In this document: one piece after another, positions 55,072 through 63,282 of the stretch | Layout: the number at the start of each line of letters is the position of its first letter | Position numbering within the stretch: position 1 is the first letter of the stretch | Source: Pedobacter montanisoli | GTDB taxonomy: Bacteria; Bacteroidota; Bacteroidia; Sphingobacteriales; Sphingobacteriaceae | Assembly: GCF_022809115.1 (NCBI RefSeq) | Contig: NZ_JALGBH010000002.1 | Location: 496,001 to 560,000, forward strand | Length of the DNA: 64,000 nt | Direction: 5' to 3' | Program-made: the position numbers and the translations under genes | The notes under the pieces: model-generated | Told to the model about the DNA's origin: nothing | The model's input: only the letters and a program-made list of their open reading frames with translations | Databases searched by the model: none

Positions 55072-55962
55072 ATGACGTTAGACTTCTGTTTTCATATGGT
55101 AGAAAATGTAAATGATAAACCAGATTATTTTCCTGTTTTAGATATACAGGAGTTTAACGAAGGCAGGGTAGGGCAAGATGTGTTGTTTCATGAGTTGAAT
55201 GGTGAAAGAACGATAGAAAAACCGCATAAGCACGATTTTTTTATGGTGATTTTGTTTGGACAGGCAAAGGGGATACATGCTATAGATTTTGTTGAGCACC
55301 CAATAGCCAATCATCAAATTCATCTTGTTTTTCCTGATCAGGTACATAAATGGCATATTGAATTGCAAACCATGGGTTATCAGTTAATGATCGGTCGGGA
55401 ATTGTTCGAAAGTATATCCCCTTCGCTTCGTTTTTCTGCTTCTTATTACCATCAGCATCCGGTACTGAATATCTCGAGCGAAATTTATGGCAGGTTGTTG
55501 TACGAGTTTAAAAATATTCAGAGAGAGCTGGGTGAAGAAAATGTTTTTGAAGATCTGGTTAATGCACGTATCAGGATCATGATGCTTTTGATCAGTCGAG
55601 AGGCTGAAAAAATGTTCAGACATTCTCGAACTCATCATTTTAACCCCTTAATATCTAAGTTCATATTGCTTGTAGACAGTTGCTTTAAAAACGAACATTC
55701 GGTGGCTTTTTATGCAGGTAAATTGAACATTTCATCAAATTACCTCAATATTATCTGTAAAAAGCATTTACAGCTTTCAGCATCTTCTTTAATTCAGAAC
55801 AGAGTGTTGTTAGAGGCAAAACGTTTGCTGAAAGCTTCTAATCTGTCTATAAAAGAGATTGTGTATGAACTTGATTTTTATGATCAGGCCAGTTTTTCCA
55901 AATTTTTTAAACTGCATACAGGAATGACACCCTCGCAATTTAGGGGTAATAAAATGGATTAA
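55072..55962 (+). CDS. AraC-family transcriptional regulator
   Basis: 296 residues. N-terminal cupin-like sensing domain (about 30-110; KPHKHDFFMVILFGQAKGIHAID with the His-rich strand and HQIHLVFPDQVHKWHIE) and a C-terminal pair of helix-turn-helix motifs (about 200-296, YAGKLNISSNYLNIICKKHL and EIVYELDFYDQASFSKFFKLHTGMTPSQFRG). 19 bases after the ankyrin gene, so it is probably co-transcribed and regulates the same operon. The ATG at 55072 (MTLDFCFHM) and at 55099 (MVENVNDK) are both possible starts. Confidence 0.9.
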   Translation: MTLDFCFHMVENVNDKPDYFPVLDIQEFNEGRVGQDVLFHELNGERTIEKPHKHDFFMVILFGQAKGIHAIDFVEHPIANHQIHLVFPDQVHKWHIELQTMGYQLMIGRELFESISPSLRFSASYYHQHPVLNISSEIYGRLLYEFKNIQRELGEENVFEDLVNARIRIMMLLISREAEKMFRHSRTHHFNPLISKFILLVDSCFKNEHSVAFYAGKLNISSNYLNIICKKHLQLSASSLIQNRVLLEAKRLLKASNLSIKEIVYELDFYDQASFSKFFKLHTGMTPSQFRGNKMD

Positions 55963-56036
55963 TGCGCTTTGCAGACTTAGAATGAAATAAACCAGATAGA
56001 TATGGAATCTGATTGTTAAAATATTTTGTTTATATG

Positions 56037-56068
56037 TTTGTGTTTAACTGTTAAAAGTTCTATATTTG
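56037..56068 (+). promoter_or_regulatory. Promoter of rplU-rpmA
   Basis: TTTG at 56037-56040, 20 bases, TATATTTG at 56061-56068: a full match to the Bacteroidota consensus, the strongest promoter in the window. Start codon 45 bases downstream. Confidence 0.85.
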
Positions 56069-56113
56069 CACCTCGAATAAAAAAATAAATAGAAATAAAT
56101 TAATTATTTAACA

Positions 56114-56425
56114 ATGTACGCAATAGTAAATATAGCAGGGCAACAGTTTAAAGTTGCAAAAGACCAGCATCTTTTTGTGCACCGTTTACAAGGAGATGAA
56201 GGCGCTAGTATTGAATTTGACAATGTATTGTTGGTTGATAATGGTGGTAAAATTACCGTAGGTGCACCTGCAGTAAAAGGAGCTAAGGTTTCAGCTAAAA
56301 TCGTGTCTCATTTAAAAGGTGATAAAGTAATCGTTTTCAAAAAGAAACGCAGAAAAGGTTACAAAAAGAAAAATGGTCACCGCCAGTCGTTCACTAAAAT
56401 TCAAATTGAGAGCATTACGCTGTAA
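56114..56425 (+). CDS. rplU: 50S ribosomal protein L21
   Basis: 103 residues. [18 protein letters not shown] opening, and the C-terminal [26 protein letters not shown] block are typical of L21, which binds 23S rRNA near L20. It is followed 56 bases later by rpmA, the standard pairing. A strong promoter precedes it. Confidence 0.98.
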   Translation: MYAIVNIAGQQFKVAKDQHLFVHRLQGDEGASIEFDNVLLVDNGGKITVGAPAVKGAKVSAKIVSHLKGDKVIVFKKKRRKGYKKKNGHRQSFTKIQIESITL

Positions 56426-56481
56426 TTAATTATTTGTTAAATTGTAAGTTTAGCTAACTAAGCTTTTAAAGATAAAATAAA

Positions 56482-56877
56482 ATGGCACATAAGAAAGGAG
56501 CCGGTAGTTCAAAGAACGGACGCGAATCGCATAGCAAGCGTTTAGGTATTAAAATTTTTGGTGGTCAGGAAGCTATAGCTGGAAACATCATTGTTCGCCA
56601 ACGTGGTACCAAACATCACCCTGATAAAGGTGTAGGTATAGGTAAAGATCATACTTTATTTGCTTTAGTACCTGGTATCGTAGTTTTCAAAAAGAAAGTT
56701 GATAACAAATCATATGTATCAGTACTTCCTAAAGTAGAAGATGCTGCACCTGTAAAAAAAGCTAAAGTTGCTGCGCCTAAAGCAGAAAAAGCTCCGGCTA
56801 AAAAGACTGCTGCACCTAAAGCAGAGAAAGCACCAGCTAAAAAAGCTGCTAAAAAAGAAGAAGCTTCTGCTGAATAA
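56482..56877 (+). CDS. rpmA: 50S ribosomal protein L27 with a long Lys/Ala-rich tail
   Basis: 131 residues against the usual 85-90. The family core occupies residues 1-88 ([49 protein letters not shown]). Residues about 92-131 are a positively charged tail built from near repeats of [11 protein letters not shown], seen as a 36-39-base tandem repeat in the DNA. There is no N-terminal presequence to be removed. The tail resembles histone H1-type tails and may contact rRNA; nothing in the sequence proves a role. Confidence 0.97.
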   Translation: MAHKKGAGSSKNGRESHSKRLGIKIFGGQEAIAGNIIVRQRGTKHHPDKGVGIGKDHTLFALVPGIVVFKKKVDNKSYVSVLPKVEDAAPVKKAKVAAPKAEKAPAKKTAAPKAEKAPAKKAAKKEEASAE

Positions 56878-56916
56878 TTAAAGAAGTAGCTGTTTAAAAG
56901 CAGCCTAAAATATACT

Positions 56917-56950
56917 AATCCTTAACCTATTTAGGTTAAGGATTTTTTAT
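56917..56950 (+). terminator. Terminator of rplU-rpmA
   Basis: Perfect 12-bp stem AATCCTTAACCT / AGGTTAAGGATT with a 4-base loop and TTTTATTTG after it. Forty bases past the rpmA stop. Confidence 0.95.
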
Positions 56951-57001
56951 TTGTATTGGTTTTACATAAGAAAAATTTATATGCCCAAAAACTAACTTGG
57001 T

Positions 57002-57009
57002 TATATTTG
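57002..57009 (+). promoter_or_regulatory. Minus-7 box of the FixL-like kinase gene
   Basis: TATATTTG, exact match to TAnnTTTG, 15 bases ahead of the ATG. No TTTG partner seen 19-21 bases upstream. Confidence 0.5.
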
Positions 57010-57024
57010 TAAAAACCCGTTTTT

Positions 57025-58215
57025 ATGAATCAGGCTAAATTACTGAGTGCTATTATAGAGAATGCAATTGATGGAATTATCACGATTGATGAGTTTGGGA
57101 TTATAGAGCACATTAACCCATCTGCACAAAAATTATTTGGTTACACGCAACATGAGCTGATTGGTAAAAATGTATCTGTTTTAATGCCTGAACCTGATAA
57201 AGGCTTGCATGATAGTTATATTGCCAATTACCGGAGAACAGGGGAGAAACATATTATTGGTATAGGCAGAGAGGTTACGGGTCAACGTAAAGATGGCACT
57301 ACTTTTCCTTTTAGATTGGGAGTTAGTGAGGTAAAGTTTACCGACAGACGTATTTTTACGGGTTTTGTACACGATCTGAGCCGTCAGAAAGAAGACGAAC
57401 AAAAAATAAGGAGTTATACTGAAGAGCTGGAAGAAAAGATCAAGGAGCGTACCGAAGACCTGATCAGATCCATTAATGAACTTGAGTTGGCAAAAGAAAA
57501 CGTAAGTGCGCTATTTGAGAAAGAAAAAGAACTCAGTCAGTTGAAAACAAGGTTTGTATCGATGGCATCGCATGAGTTTAGAACACCTTTAAGTTCCATA
57601 CAGCTATCGGCTTCTTTGATAGATAAATATGCGGCAAAACACGATATTTCAAATGTTGAGAAACATACTTATAAAATAAAGAATGCCATCAACAATTTAA
57701 CCACTATTCTCAATGATTTCCTTTCGCTAGAAAAACTTGAAGCAGGAAAGGTTGAAGCTGCTTTTAGCAATTTTGATCTGATTGCTTTTGCAGAAGAAAT
57801 TGTTGAAGAAATGCAATTGATCAGTAAACAGAATCAGCTGATCGTTTACCAACATACCGGAACCAGTTCACAGATTTATTTAGATCCGAATTTATTGAAG
57901 AATTGCATCATTAACCTGATTTCGAATGCCATAAAATACTCTGGTGAAGACACTATGATTCAATTTAACAGCATTTTGGATGCAGAAAGATTAACGATAG
58001 AAATAACAGATAATGGCATTGGCATACCAGATGTGGATCAGGGTAATTTATTTGAACCTTTTTTTAGGGCGCATAATACTGGTGATATACCAGGAACAGG
58101 GTTAGGGTTAAATATTGTGAAACGCTATGTAGGTTTGATGGATGGAACGGTTAAATGCCAGAGCCAGCAGAATAAAGGAACCACATTTACACTCAGCTTT
58201 AATTTGAATAATTAA
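57025..58215 (+). CDS. Soluble PAS-sensor histidine kinase, FixL-like
   Basis: 396 residues, no membrane helix or signal. PAS domain (about 5-120), coiled-coil linker (about 120-175), HisKA with the phosphorylated His183 (MASHEFRTPL) and HATPase_c with Asn301, DNGIGIP at 329-335 and GTGLGL at 357-362. Within the PAS domain, HDSYIANYRRTGEKHIIGIGR (residues 62-82) lines up with the heme pocket of rhizobial FixL: His62 with the heme-ligating His, His76 with the FG-loop His, and Arg82 with the O2-contacting Arg; the second Arg of the pocket is Asn68 here. It is therefore a candidate heme-based oxygen sensor. The next gene, nine bases on, is a receiver-CRP fusion. Confidence 0.92.
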   Translation: MNQAKLLSAIIENAIDGIITIDEFGIIEHINPSAQKLFGYTQHELIGKNVSVLMPEPDKGLHDSYIANYRRTGEKHIIGIGREVTGQRKDGTTFPFRLGVSEVKFTDRRIFTGFVHDLSRQKEDEQKIRSYTEELEEKIKERTEDLIRSINELELAKENVSALFEKEKELSQLKTRFVSMASHEFRTPLSSIQLSASLIDKYAAKHDISNVEKHTYKIKNAINNLTTILNDFLSLEKLEAGKVEAAFSNFDLIAFAEEIVEEMQLISKQNQLIVYQHTGTSSQIYLDPNLLKNCIINLISNAIKYSGEDTMIQFNSILDAERLTIEITDNGIGIPDVDQGNLFEPFFRAHNTGDIPGTGLGLNIVKRYVGLMDGTVKCQSQQNKGTTFTLSFNLNN

Positions 58216-58224
58216 TCAGCACAG

Positions 58225-59256
58225 ATGAAAAAGGTATTGATCATTGAAGACAACGACGATATAAGAGAAGGTACTGCCGAAGTTCTGGAGCTTGCAGGAT
58301 ATCATGCCATAACAGCCAAAAATGGTAAGATAGGTGTATATTTAGCTGGTAAAGAACTTCCTGATATCATTTTATGCGATATCATGATGCCCGAGCTGGA
58401 TGGTTATGGTGTGCTGTATTTGTTGGGAAAAAATCCGGAACTGGCCAATATACCTTTCATTTTTATGACCGCTAAAGCCGAAAGGGCAGATATGCGTAAA
58501 GGAATGGAAATGGGGGCCGATGATTATATTACCAAACCTTTTGATGATGTAGAATTGTTTAATGCCATAGAAAGCCGCTTAAAGAAGAAGAATTTACAGA
58601 CAACACATAAGAGCAGCGGTAAAAATCTGCAAACCGTATATCAAGAGCTTAAAAAGAAAGGTAAGGTACGTCACTATGATAACAGGCAGGTTATCTATAT
58701 GGAAAATGATGAACCGAATTACCTTTATTACATACAAAAAGGACAGGTTAAAACGTATAAACGTTTTGATAACGGTCGTGAATTGTCGTCGGGATTATTT
58801 AAAGAAGGAGATTTTTTTGGTTACGAAAGTTTGTGCTGTGGTGAGAATTATGCAGATAATGCTGCTACCATGGCCGATACCGAATTGATCCTGATACCCA
58901 AAGCCGATTTCATGGACTATCTGCATAACCATCATGAATTTGCGCATTCTTTTATCCAGTTACTTTCAGATAATGTGCGTTTTAAGGAAGAGCAAATGCT
59001 CAAATTAGCCTATTTTTCTGTGCGTAAACGCGTGGCAGAAGCTTTGATTCAGGTTGCCGAGAAATTGAGAGCTAACCATAATGAGGATGAATCTTTATTG
59101 AAAATATCAAGAGATGATCTGGCGGCTTTGGTAGGTACGGCAAGTGAAACGGTGAGCCGTATGCTGGCCGATTTCAAAGAGGAGAAACTGATAGAAAAGC
59201 AGGGCAATGCCATCAAAATTCTATCTATAGAAAAACTGAAAAAAATAAAGCAGTAA
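58225..59256 (+). CDS. Response regulator with receiver fused to a CRP/FNR output
   Basis: 343 residues. Receiver domain 1-120 with acidic pair EDNDD near residue 8-12, Asp52 (LCDIMMPELDG), Thr82 and Lys104; then a cyclic-nucleotide-binding-like beta-barrel (about 145-250) and a CRP/FNR winged helix (about 260-335). The recognition helix ASETVSRML holds E308, S311 and R312, the E-xx-S-R pattern of FNR, whose target is TTGAT-N4-ATCAA. There is no Fe-S cysteine set, so redox input must come through phosphorylation. Directly follows the FixL-like kinase with nine bases between, so the pair is one two-component system. Confidence 0.93.
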   Translation: MKKVLIIEDNDDIREGTAEVLELAGYHAITAKNGKIGVYLAGKELPDIILCDIMMPELDGYGVLYLLGKNPELANIPFIFMTAKAERADMRKGMEMGADDYITKPFDDVELFNAIESRLKKKNLQTTHKSSGKNLQTVYQELKKKGKVRHYDNRQVIYMENDEPNYLYYIQKGQVKTYKRFDNGRELSSGLFKEGDFFGYESLCCGENYADNAATMADTELILIPKADFMDYLHNHHEFAHSFIQLLSDNVRFKEEQMLKLAYFSVRKRVAEALIQVAEKLRANHNEDESLLKISRDDLAALVGTASETVSRMLADFKEEKLIEKQGNAIKILSIEKLKKIKQ

Positions 59257-59265
59257 ATTTCAGGC

Positions 59266-59670
59266 TTATTTGAAAGGATATTTAATTAATCCGAAATTGC
59301 TCATGGCACTTTTCTCATAAAGTGCAACGCAGTTGTTATTGTATTTTTCGTCGAAGTTTACTTTACCCGGGGTTAACTCATTTGGTACAGCACTTCCTTC
59401 CAAAAAGAAATATACCTTGGTATTGCCATATTTGTTGTGCGGCATCAGATTGCCATAATCAATATACTGCGCATTAAGCGTGTCTTTTACGGTAACAACA
59501 AAAATGCGTTGTACAGGACCGGTATTGTTTTCATTTCTGTATTTAGCTATTTCCTTAAAGCCTCCTTTTAAGTCCTCAATACCAGATTGTGATAAGGTAT
59601 CTTTAAACATCACAATGGCAATAACCACTATGAGGATCAATAAAAGGTAACGGTTTCTTTTTGTGTTCAT
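59266..59670 (-). CDS. Small membrane-anchored protein of unknown function
   Basis: 134 residues from ATG 59670 (MNTKRNRYLLLILIVVIAIVMF); the in-frame start 15 bases upstream is a TTG and unlikely. One N-terminal helix (about residues 7-22) acts as anchor or uncleaved signal; the rest (about 25-134) is periplasmic, with YRNENNTGPVQRIFVVTVKDTLN and the C-terminal NNNCVALYEKSAMSNFGLIKYPFK. Not recognised. Convergent with the response regulator, nine bases apart. Repeats lie between it and alkB. Confidence 0.75.
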   Translation of the reverse strand: MNTKRNRYLLLILIVVIAIVMFKDTLSQSGIEDLKGGFKEIAKYRNENNTGPVQRIFVVTVKDTLNAQYIDYGNLMPHNKYGNTKVYFFLEGSAVPNELTPGKVNFDEKYNNNCVALYEKSAMSNFGLIKYPFK

Positions 59671-59736
59671 AATTAACTTAGGCAAGTTAATGCATTTATC
59701 AAGTATTTAAAAGTTCAAAACTCTTTTTTATATTAT

Positions 59737-59850
59737 CGTCACCCTGTTCCGATAGCTATCGGAATTATTTCAGGGTCTCCCTTTGTCATAAAATATTATA
59801 AAAGATGCTGAAAAAGCCTGTCCCGAGACTTCGGGAAGTTCAGCATGACG
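59737..59850. repeat. Palindromic repeat (third full-length locus)
   Basis: Begins CGTCACCCTG and ends TTCAGCATGACG (59839-59850), with the perfect palindrome TTCCGATAGCTATCGGAA and GATGCTGAAAAAGCC inside; TCCCGAGACTTCGGGA forms a further hairpin. Same family as at 7570-7967 and 33771-33985. Lies just past the alkB gene end and ahead of the small unknown gene. Confidence 0.85.
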
Positions 59851-59896
59851 AGCAATAAAACAAATCTGAAGTATAACTATGGTCAAATTTAGAGTT

Positions 59897-60505
59897 TTAC
59901 CTTACAATTGTTCTGAAGGTAAGATTAACACGTAAAGTATTTACTTTGGTAGTTAAAGGTAAGCGATGAAACCAGTAATCCTGAGTTACACCTTTCATAA
60001 CCAATATGCTACCATGAACTAATTTTAAAGCTATGGTTTCTTTAGTGCCTTTATGTTTAAAGGCAAATTTACGTTCGGCACCAAAACTTACAGAAGCGAT
60101 GGCTCCATGTTTTTTTAGATCTATCTCTTCATCACTGTGCCAGGCCATGCCTTCATTGCCATTGTGATAAAGGTTGAGCAGGCAGGAGTTATAGGTTTCG
60201 CCAGTATGTAGCTCAATGATTTCTTTCAGTTTTTTAAGTTCAGGTGTAAAGGCGAGCGCTTTTTTAGTGATGTTAGAGTAAGTATATTCAAATGCCTGTT
60301 CGCCATACCAGGCTACTTTTCGTTTAGTAGTTAAAAGTTTACCAAATATTAGCGCCTGATCATTTTGCCATGCTATGTTGTTTAAGAGATAATCAAGATA
60401 GAAGTCTGCTTCTTTATCCGTAAAAATTTTGCCGTAATAGTTTACAGTTCCATCATAAGGCAATAGGTTTTTTTCATGGTTGTAAGTTTCTTCAAATAAT
60501 TTCAT
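59897..60505 (-). CDS. alkB: AlkB-type alkylated-DNA dioxygenase
   Basis: 202 residues. Fe(II)/2-oxoglutarate dioxygenase that removes 1-methyladenine and 3-methylcytosine from DNA. Seen: NLYHNGNEGMAWHSDEEIDL with His and Asp of the iron site, the second His in DYWFHRLPL, and RVNLTFR with the 2-oxoglutarate-binding Arg. Four bases downstream of an ada/ogt-like gene, so the pair forms an alkylation-repair operon. Confidence 0.95.
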   Translation of the reverse strand: MKLFEETYNHEKNLLPYDGTVNYYGKIFTDKEADFYLDYLLNNIAWQNDQALIFGKLLTTKRKVAWYGEQAFEYTYSNITKKALAFTPELKKLKEIIELHTGETYNSCLLNLYHNGNEGMAWHSDEEIDLKKHGAIASVSFGAERKFAFKHKGTKETIALKLVHGSILVMKGVTQDYWFHRLPLTTKVNTLRVNLTFRTIVR

Positions 60506-60509
60506 AGAA

Positions 60510-61358
60510 TTATCTTAGATTTTCGATCTGTGCCTGTTCCCAACCAATTATAGCCGTTTTACGGGTATTACCCCACATGTAACCACCAAAATTTCCGCTA
60601 CTTTGTATAACCCTGTGGCATGGAATTAAAAAAGCTATCAGATTACTTCCTATAGCGGTGCCTACAGCTCTTGATGCATTTGGGCTACCAATCTCCATAG
60701 CTAATTGCCCATAGGTTGAAAGCTTGCCCATAGGTATTTTTAATAAAGCTTCCCAAACTTTTAGCTGAAAATCGGTTCCTTTTAAATGCAATTTAATTTC
60801 ATTGATCTTATTCCAGTCTTTTTGGAAAATCAATAAAGCTTGCTCCTGGAAATCATCTTTTTTTGCAATAAAAGAGGCATTCGGAAATTTAGTGGTTAAG
60901 AGATTGAATGCTTCCTGTTCATCTTCATAAAAAGCAATGTAGCATATCCCTTTATTTGTTGATGCAATAATGACCTGGCCAAAAAGACTTAGGTTAAAAC
61001 TGTAATTGATGATCAGGTTCTTTCCGCCATTTTTGTATTCGGCAGGGGTCATACCTTCTATTTTAACAAATAGATCATGCAACCTGCTAGTTCCAGATAA
61101 TCCAGTATCGAAAGCTGTATCAAATAGGGTAGCCTGTTGTTTGTTGAGCAGGCTTTTTGCGTGTTGTACACTTACATATTGCAAAAACTTTTTAGGTGTT
61201 GTACCAGCCCACTCGCTAAATAAGCGTTGAAAATGAAAGGGACTTAAGTGTACTTTTTCTGCTAGCTCATCTAAGTTAGGCTGTTGTTTGAAATGCTGTT
61301 TAATATAGCCAATGGCTTCAGCAATACGTTGGTAATTGATTTCTTCCTGCGTTTTCAT
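60510..61358 (-). CDS. Ada-like AraC / O6-methylguanine methyltransferase fusion
   Basis: 282 residues. N-terminal AraC-type HTH (about 8-110; LSPFHFQRLFSEWAGTTPKKFLQY) and C-terminal methyltransferase (about 115-282), active Cys247 in FLIPCHRVIQ. The E. coli Ada N-terminal zinc domain (Cys38 cluster), which senses methyl phosphotriesters and turns the protein into an activator, is absent. The protein starts directly with the HTH, so any self-regulation must work differently from classical Ada. Co-transcribed with alkB. Confidence 0.93.
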   Translation of the reverse strand: MKTQEEINYQRIAEAIGYIKQHFKQQPNLDELAEKVHLSPFHFQRLFSEWAGTTPKKFLQYVSVQHAKSLLNKQQATLFDTAFDTGLSGTSRLHDLFVKIEGMTPAEYKNGGKNLIINYSFNLSLFGQVIIASTNKGICYIAFYEDEQEAFNLLTTKFPNASFIAKKDDFQEQALLIFQKDWNKINEIKLHLKGTDFQLKVWEALLKIPMGKLSTYGQLAMEIGSPNASRAVGTAIGSNLIAFLIPCHRVIQSSGNFGGYMWGNTRKTAIIGWEQAQIENLR

Positions 61359-61425
61359 TTTTTATTCTTGCTAAAGCAAAGTTGGTAAATATCTGACTTG
61401 AATAAAATCCGAAAATTGCTATATT

Positions 61426-63282
61426 CTATCTTACAATCAACACAGGTATAGAAACTTTATGCCTTACAGCATTTACCGTAGTACCAAAGATAATATCTTT
61501 TAAGCCTTTGTGCCCATGTGCACCCATCACTAAAAGTTCAATATTCTGCTTATGGCTAATTTCTGCAATTGCTTTTGCGGTACCTCCAAAACCAATCTGT
61601 GGTGTAGCATGGTAGCCCAGTTCTGCCAGGTTTTCCTGATATTTTTTGAGGTTCTCCATATCGGCCTGTGTTTCATGATCCAATACAGTTTGCCCATGAT
61701 AACGGGCAGCAGCAGTTTCTACCACATGTATAAGGTAATAATGAGCATGTTTGCCCCCTTGTATAAGCGCATGCCTAATGGTGTTGCGATCATGTTTAGA
61801 AAAATCTATGGTGATACCAATTCTGCTGTAGTCTATTTTTTCTACAGTAGCAATCTCTAGCGCATCGCCATGTGGTACCTTAACTTTAAGCTTGTGTTTA
61901 TTGATTAACGGATAAATAAAAATATAAAGCAATAACAGCGCAATGATGATGGCTATAGGTATAACAATCACATAAATATACCATCCGTCATTTTCCGCTT
62001 TCCAAATATTGATTTCTTCTATAACCAGCTTGATGTTTAATGCTATGATAATCAAAGCGCTGATCCATGCCAATATTTTTGCCCATGTTTTAATGGCAAA
62101 CTCTTTCATTTCTTTTTTATCAGAAGTGAAATGGATTAAAGGGATAATGGCAAAGCCCAATTGCAGACTTAATACCACCTGACTTAAGATTAATAAAGCA
62201 GATAGAGAATCCTCTCCAAAGTGTAAGATGGTAAAAAAGGCAGGTACAATGGCCAGTAAGCGGGTAATTAATCTTCTTAACCAGGGCTGAATACGTAAGT
62301 TTAAATGGCCTTCCATAATGATTTGTCCGGCAAGTGTTCCTGTTACGGTAGAGCTTTGTCCGGCAGCGATTAGTGCAATAGCAAACAGGGCAGGGGCCAC
62401 ATTTCCAAAAATATTGGTTAGTAATTTATGGGCATCCTGAATTTCTGCTACTTCATGAAAACCATTTTTATAGAATGCTGCAGCTGCCAATATCAATATG
62501 GCAGCATTTACAAAAAAAGCCAGATTTAGCGCTACTGCTGTATCAATAACATTGAATTTAATGGCTTCTTTAATCCCTTTTCGGTCTCTTTCAAATTTAC
62601 GGGTCTGTACCAGTGATGAATGCAGGTATAAATTGTGAGGCATTACCGTAGCACCGATAATACCAATGGCTATGTACAATGCTTCGCCGCCTAACATTGA
62701 GGGTTCAAATCCTTTGATGACTTCTTTAACCGAAGGTTCTACAATGAACATTTCTACTAAAAAAGAGAGACCTACAATAGATACCATGCCTATAATAAAG
62801 GCTTCCATCTTACGCATTCCTTTGTTTAGAAGGAATAAGAGTAAAATGGTGTCTAAAATGGTAATGGATATCCCCCAGATTAAAGGTAATCCAAAAAGTA
62901 GGTTCAAACCTATGGCCATTCCTATGATTTCGGCCAGATCGCAGGCAATAATAGCCGTTTGAGCTAAAAAGAACAAAGGAAAATTGACCCATTTGGGATA
63001 GGCATTTCTAGAAGCTTGGGCGAGGTCTAATCCGCGTACAATTCCTAATCTTGCACTGAGCGACTGCAACAAAAGCGCAATCAAATTAGACATAAGCAAT
63101 ACCCAGATCAGTTGATAGCCAAATTTACTTCCGCCGGCAATGTCGGTAGCCCAGTTGCCCGGGTCCATATAACCTACACTTACCAGATAAGCCGGACCTA
63201 AAAAGGCCAATATTTTTCGCCACCCCTTCTTTTCGGTGGTGATGCTTTCATGTACTTCGCTTAATGATTTTTTGTCGCTCAT
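61426..63282 (-). CDS. Nramp manganese/divalent metal transporter with C-terminal USP domain
   Basis: 618 residues. MntH-type core of about 11 helices (about 25-460) with the metal-site motifs YMDPGNWATD (first unwound helix) and MPHNLYLHSS (the sixth). A universal stress protein domain follows (about 482-618) with GAHGHKGLKDIIFGTTVNAV carrying the G-x2-G-x9-G(S/T) ATP-binding pattern. The USP domain may couple transport to energy or stress state; this architecture is frequent in Bacteroidota Nramp proteins. It overlaps the upstream DtxR-family gene by four bases, so the pair is coupled. Manganese or iron as cargo is inferred from family and regulator. Confidence 0.95.
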   Translation of the reverse strand: MSDKKSLSEVHESITTEKKGWRKILAFLGPAYLVSVGYMDPGNWATDIAGGSKFGYQLIWVLLMSNLIALLLQSLSARLGIVRGLDLAQASRNAYPKWVNFPLFFLAQTAIIACDLAEIIGMAIGLNLLFGLPLIWGISITILDTILLLFLLNKGMRKMEAFIIGMVSIVGLSFLVEMFIVEPSVKEVIKGFEPSMLGGEALYIAIGIIGATVMPHNLYLHSSLVQTRKFERDRKGIKEAIKFNVIDTAVALNLAFFVNAAILILAAAAFYKNGFHEVAEIQDAHKLLTNIFGNVAPALFAIALIAAGQSSTVTGTLAGQIIMEGHLNLRIQPWLRRLITRLLAIVPAFFTILHFGEDSLSALLILSQVVLSLQLGFAIIPLIHFTSDKKEMKEFAIKTWAKILAWISALIIIALNIKLVIEEINIWKAENDGWYIYVIVIPIAIIIALLLLYIFIYPLINKHKLKVKVPHGDALEIATVEKIDYSRIGITIDFSKHDRNTIRHALIQGGKHAHYYLIHVVETAAARYHGQTVLDHETQADMENLKKYQENLAELGYHATPQIGFGGTAKAIAEISHKQNIELLVMGAHGHKGLKDIIFGTTVNAVRHKVSIPVLIVR

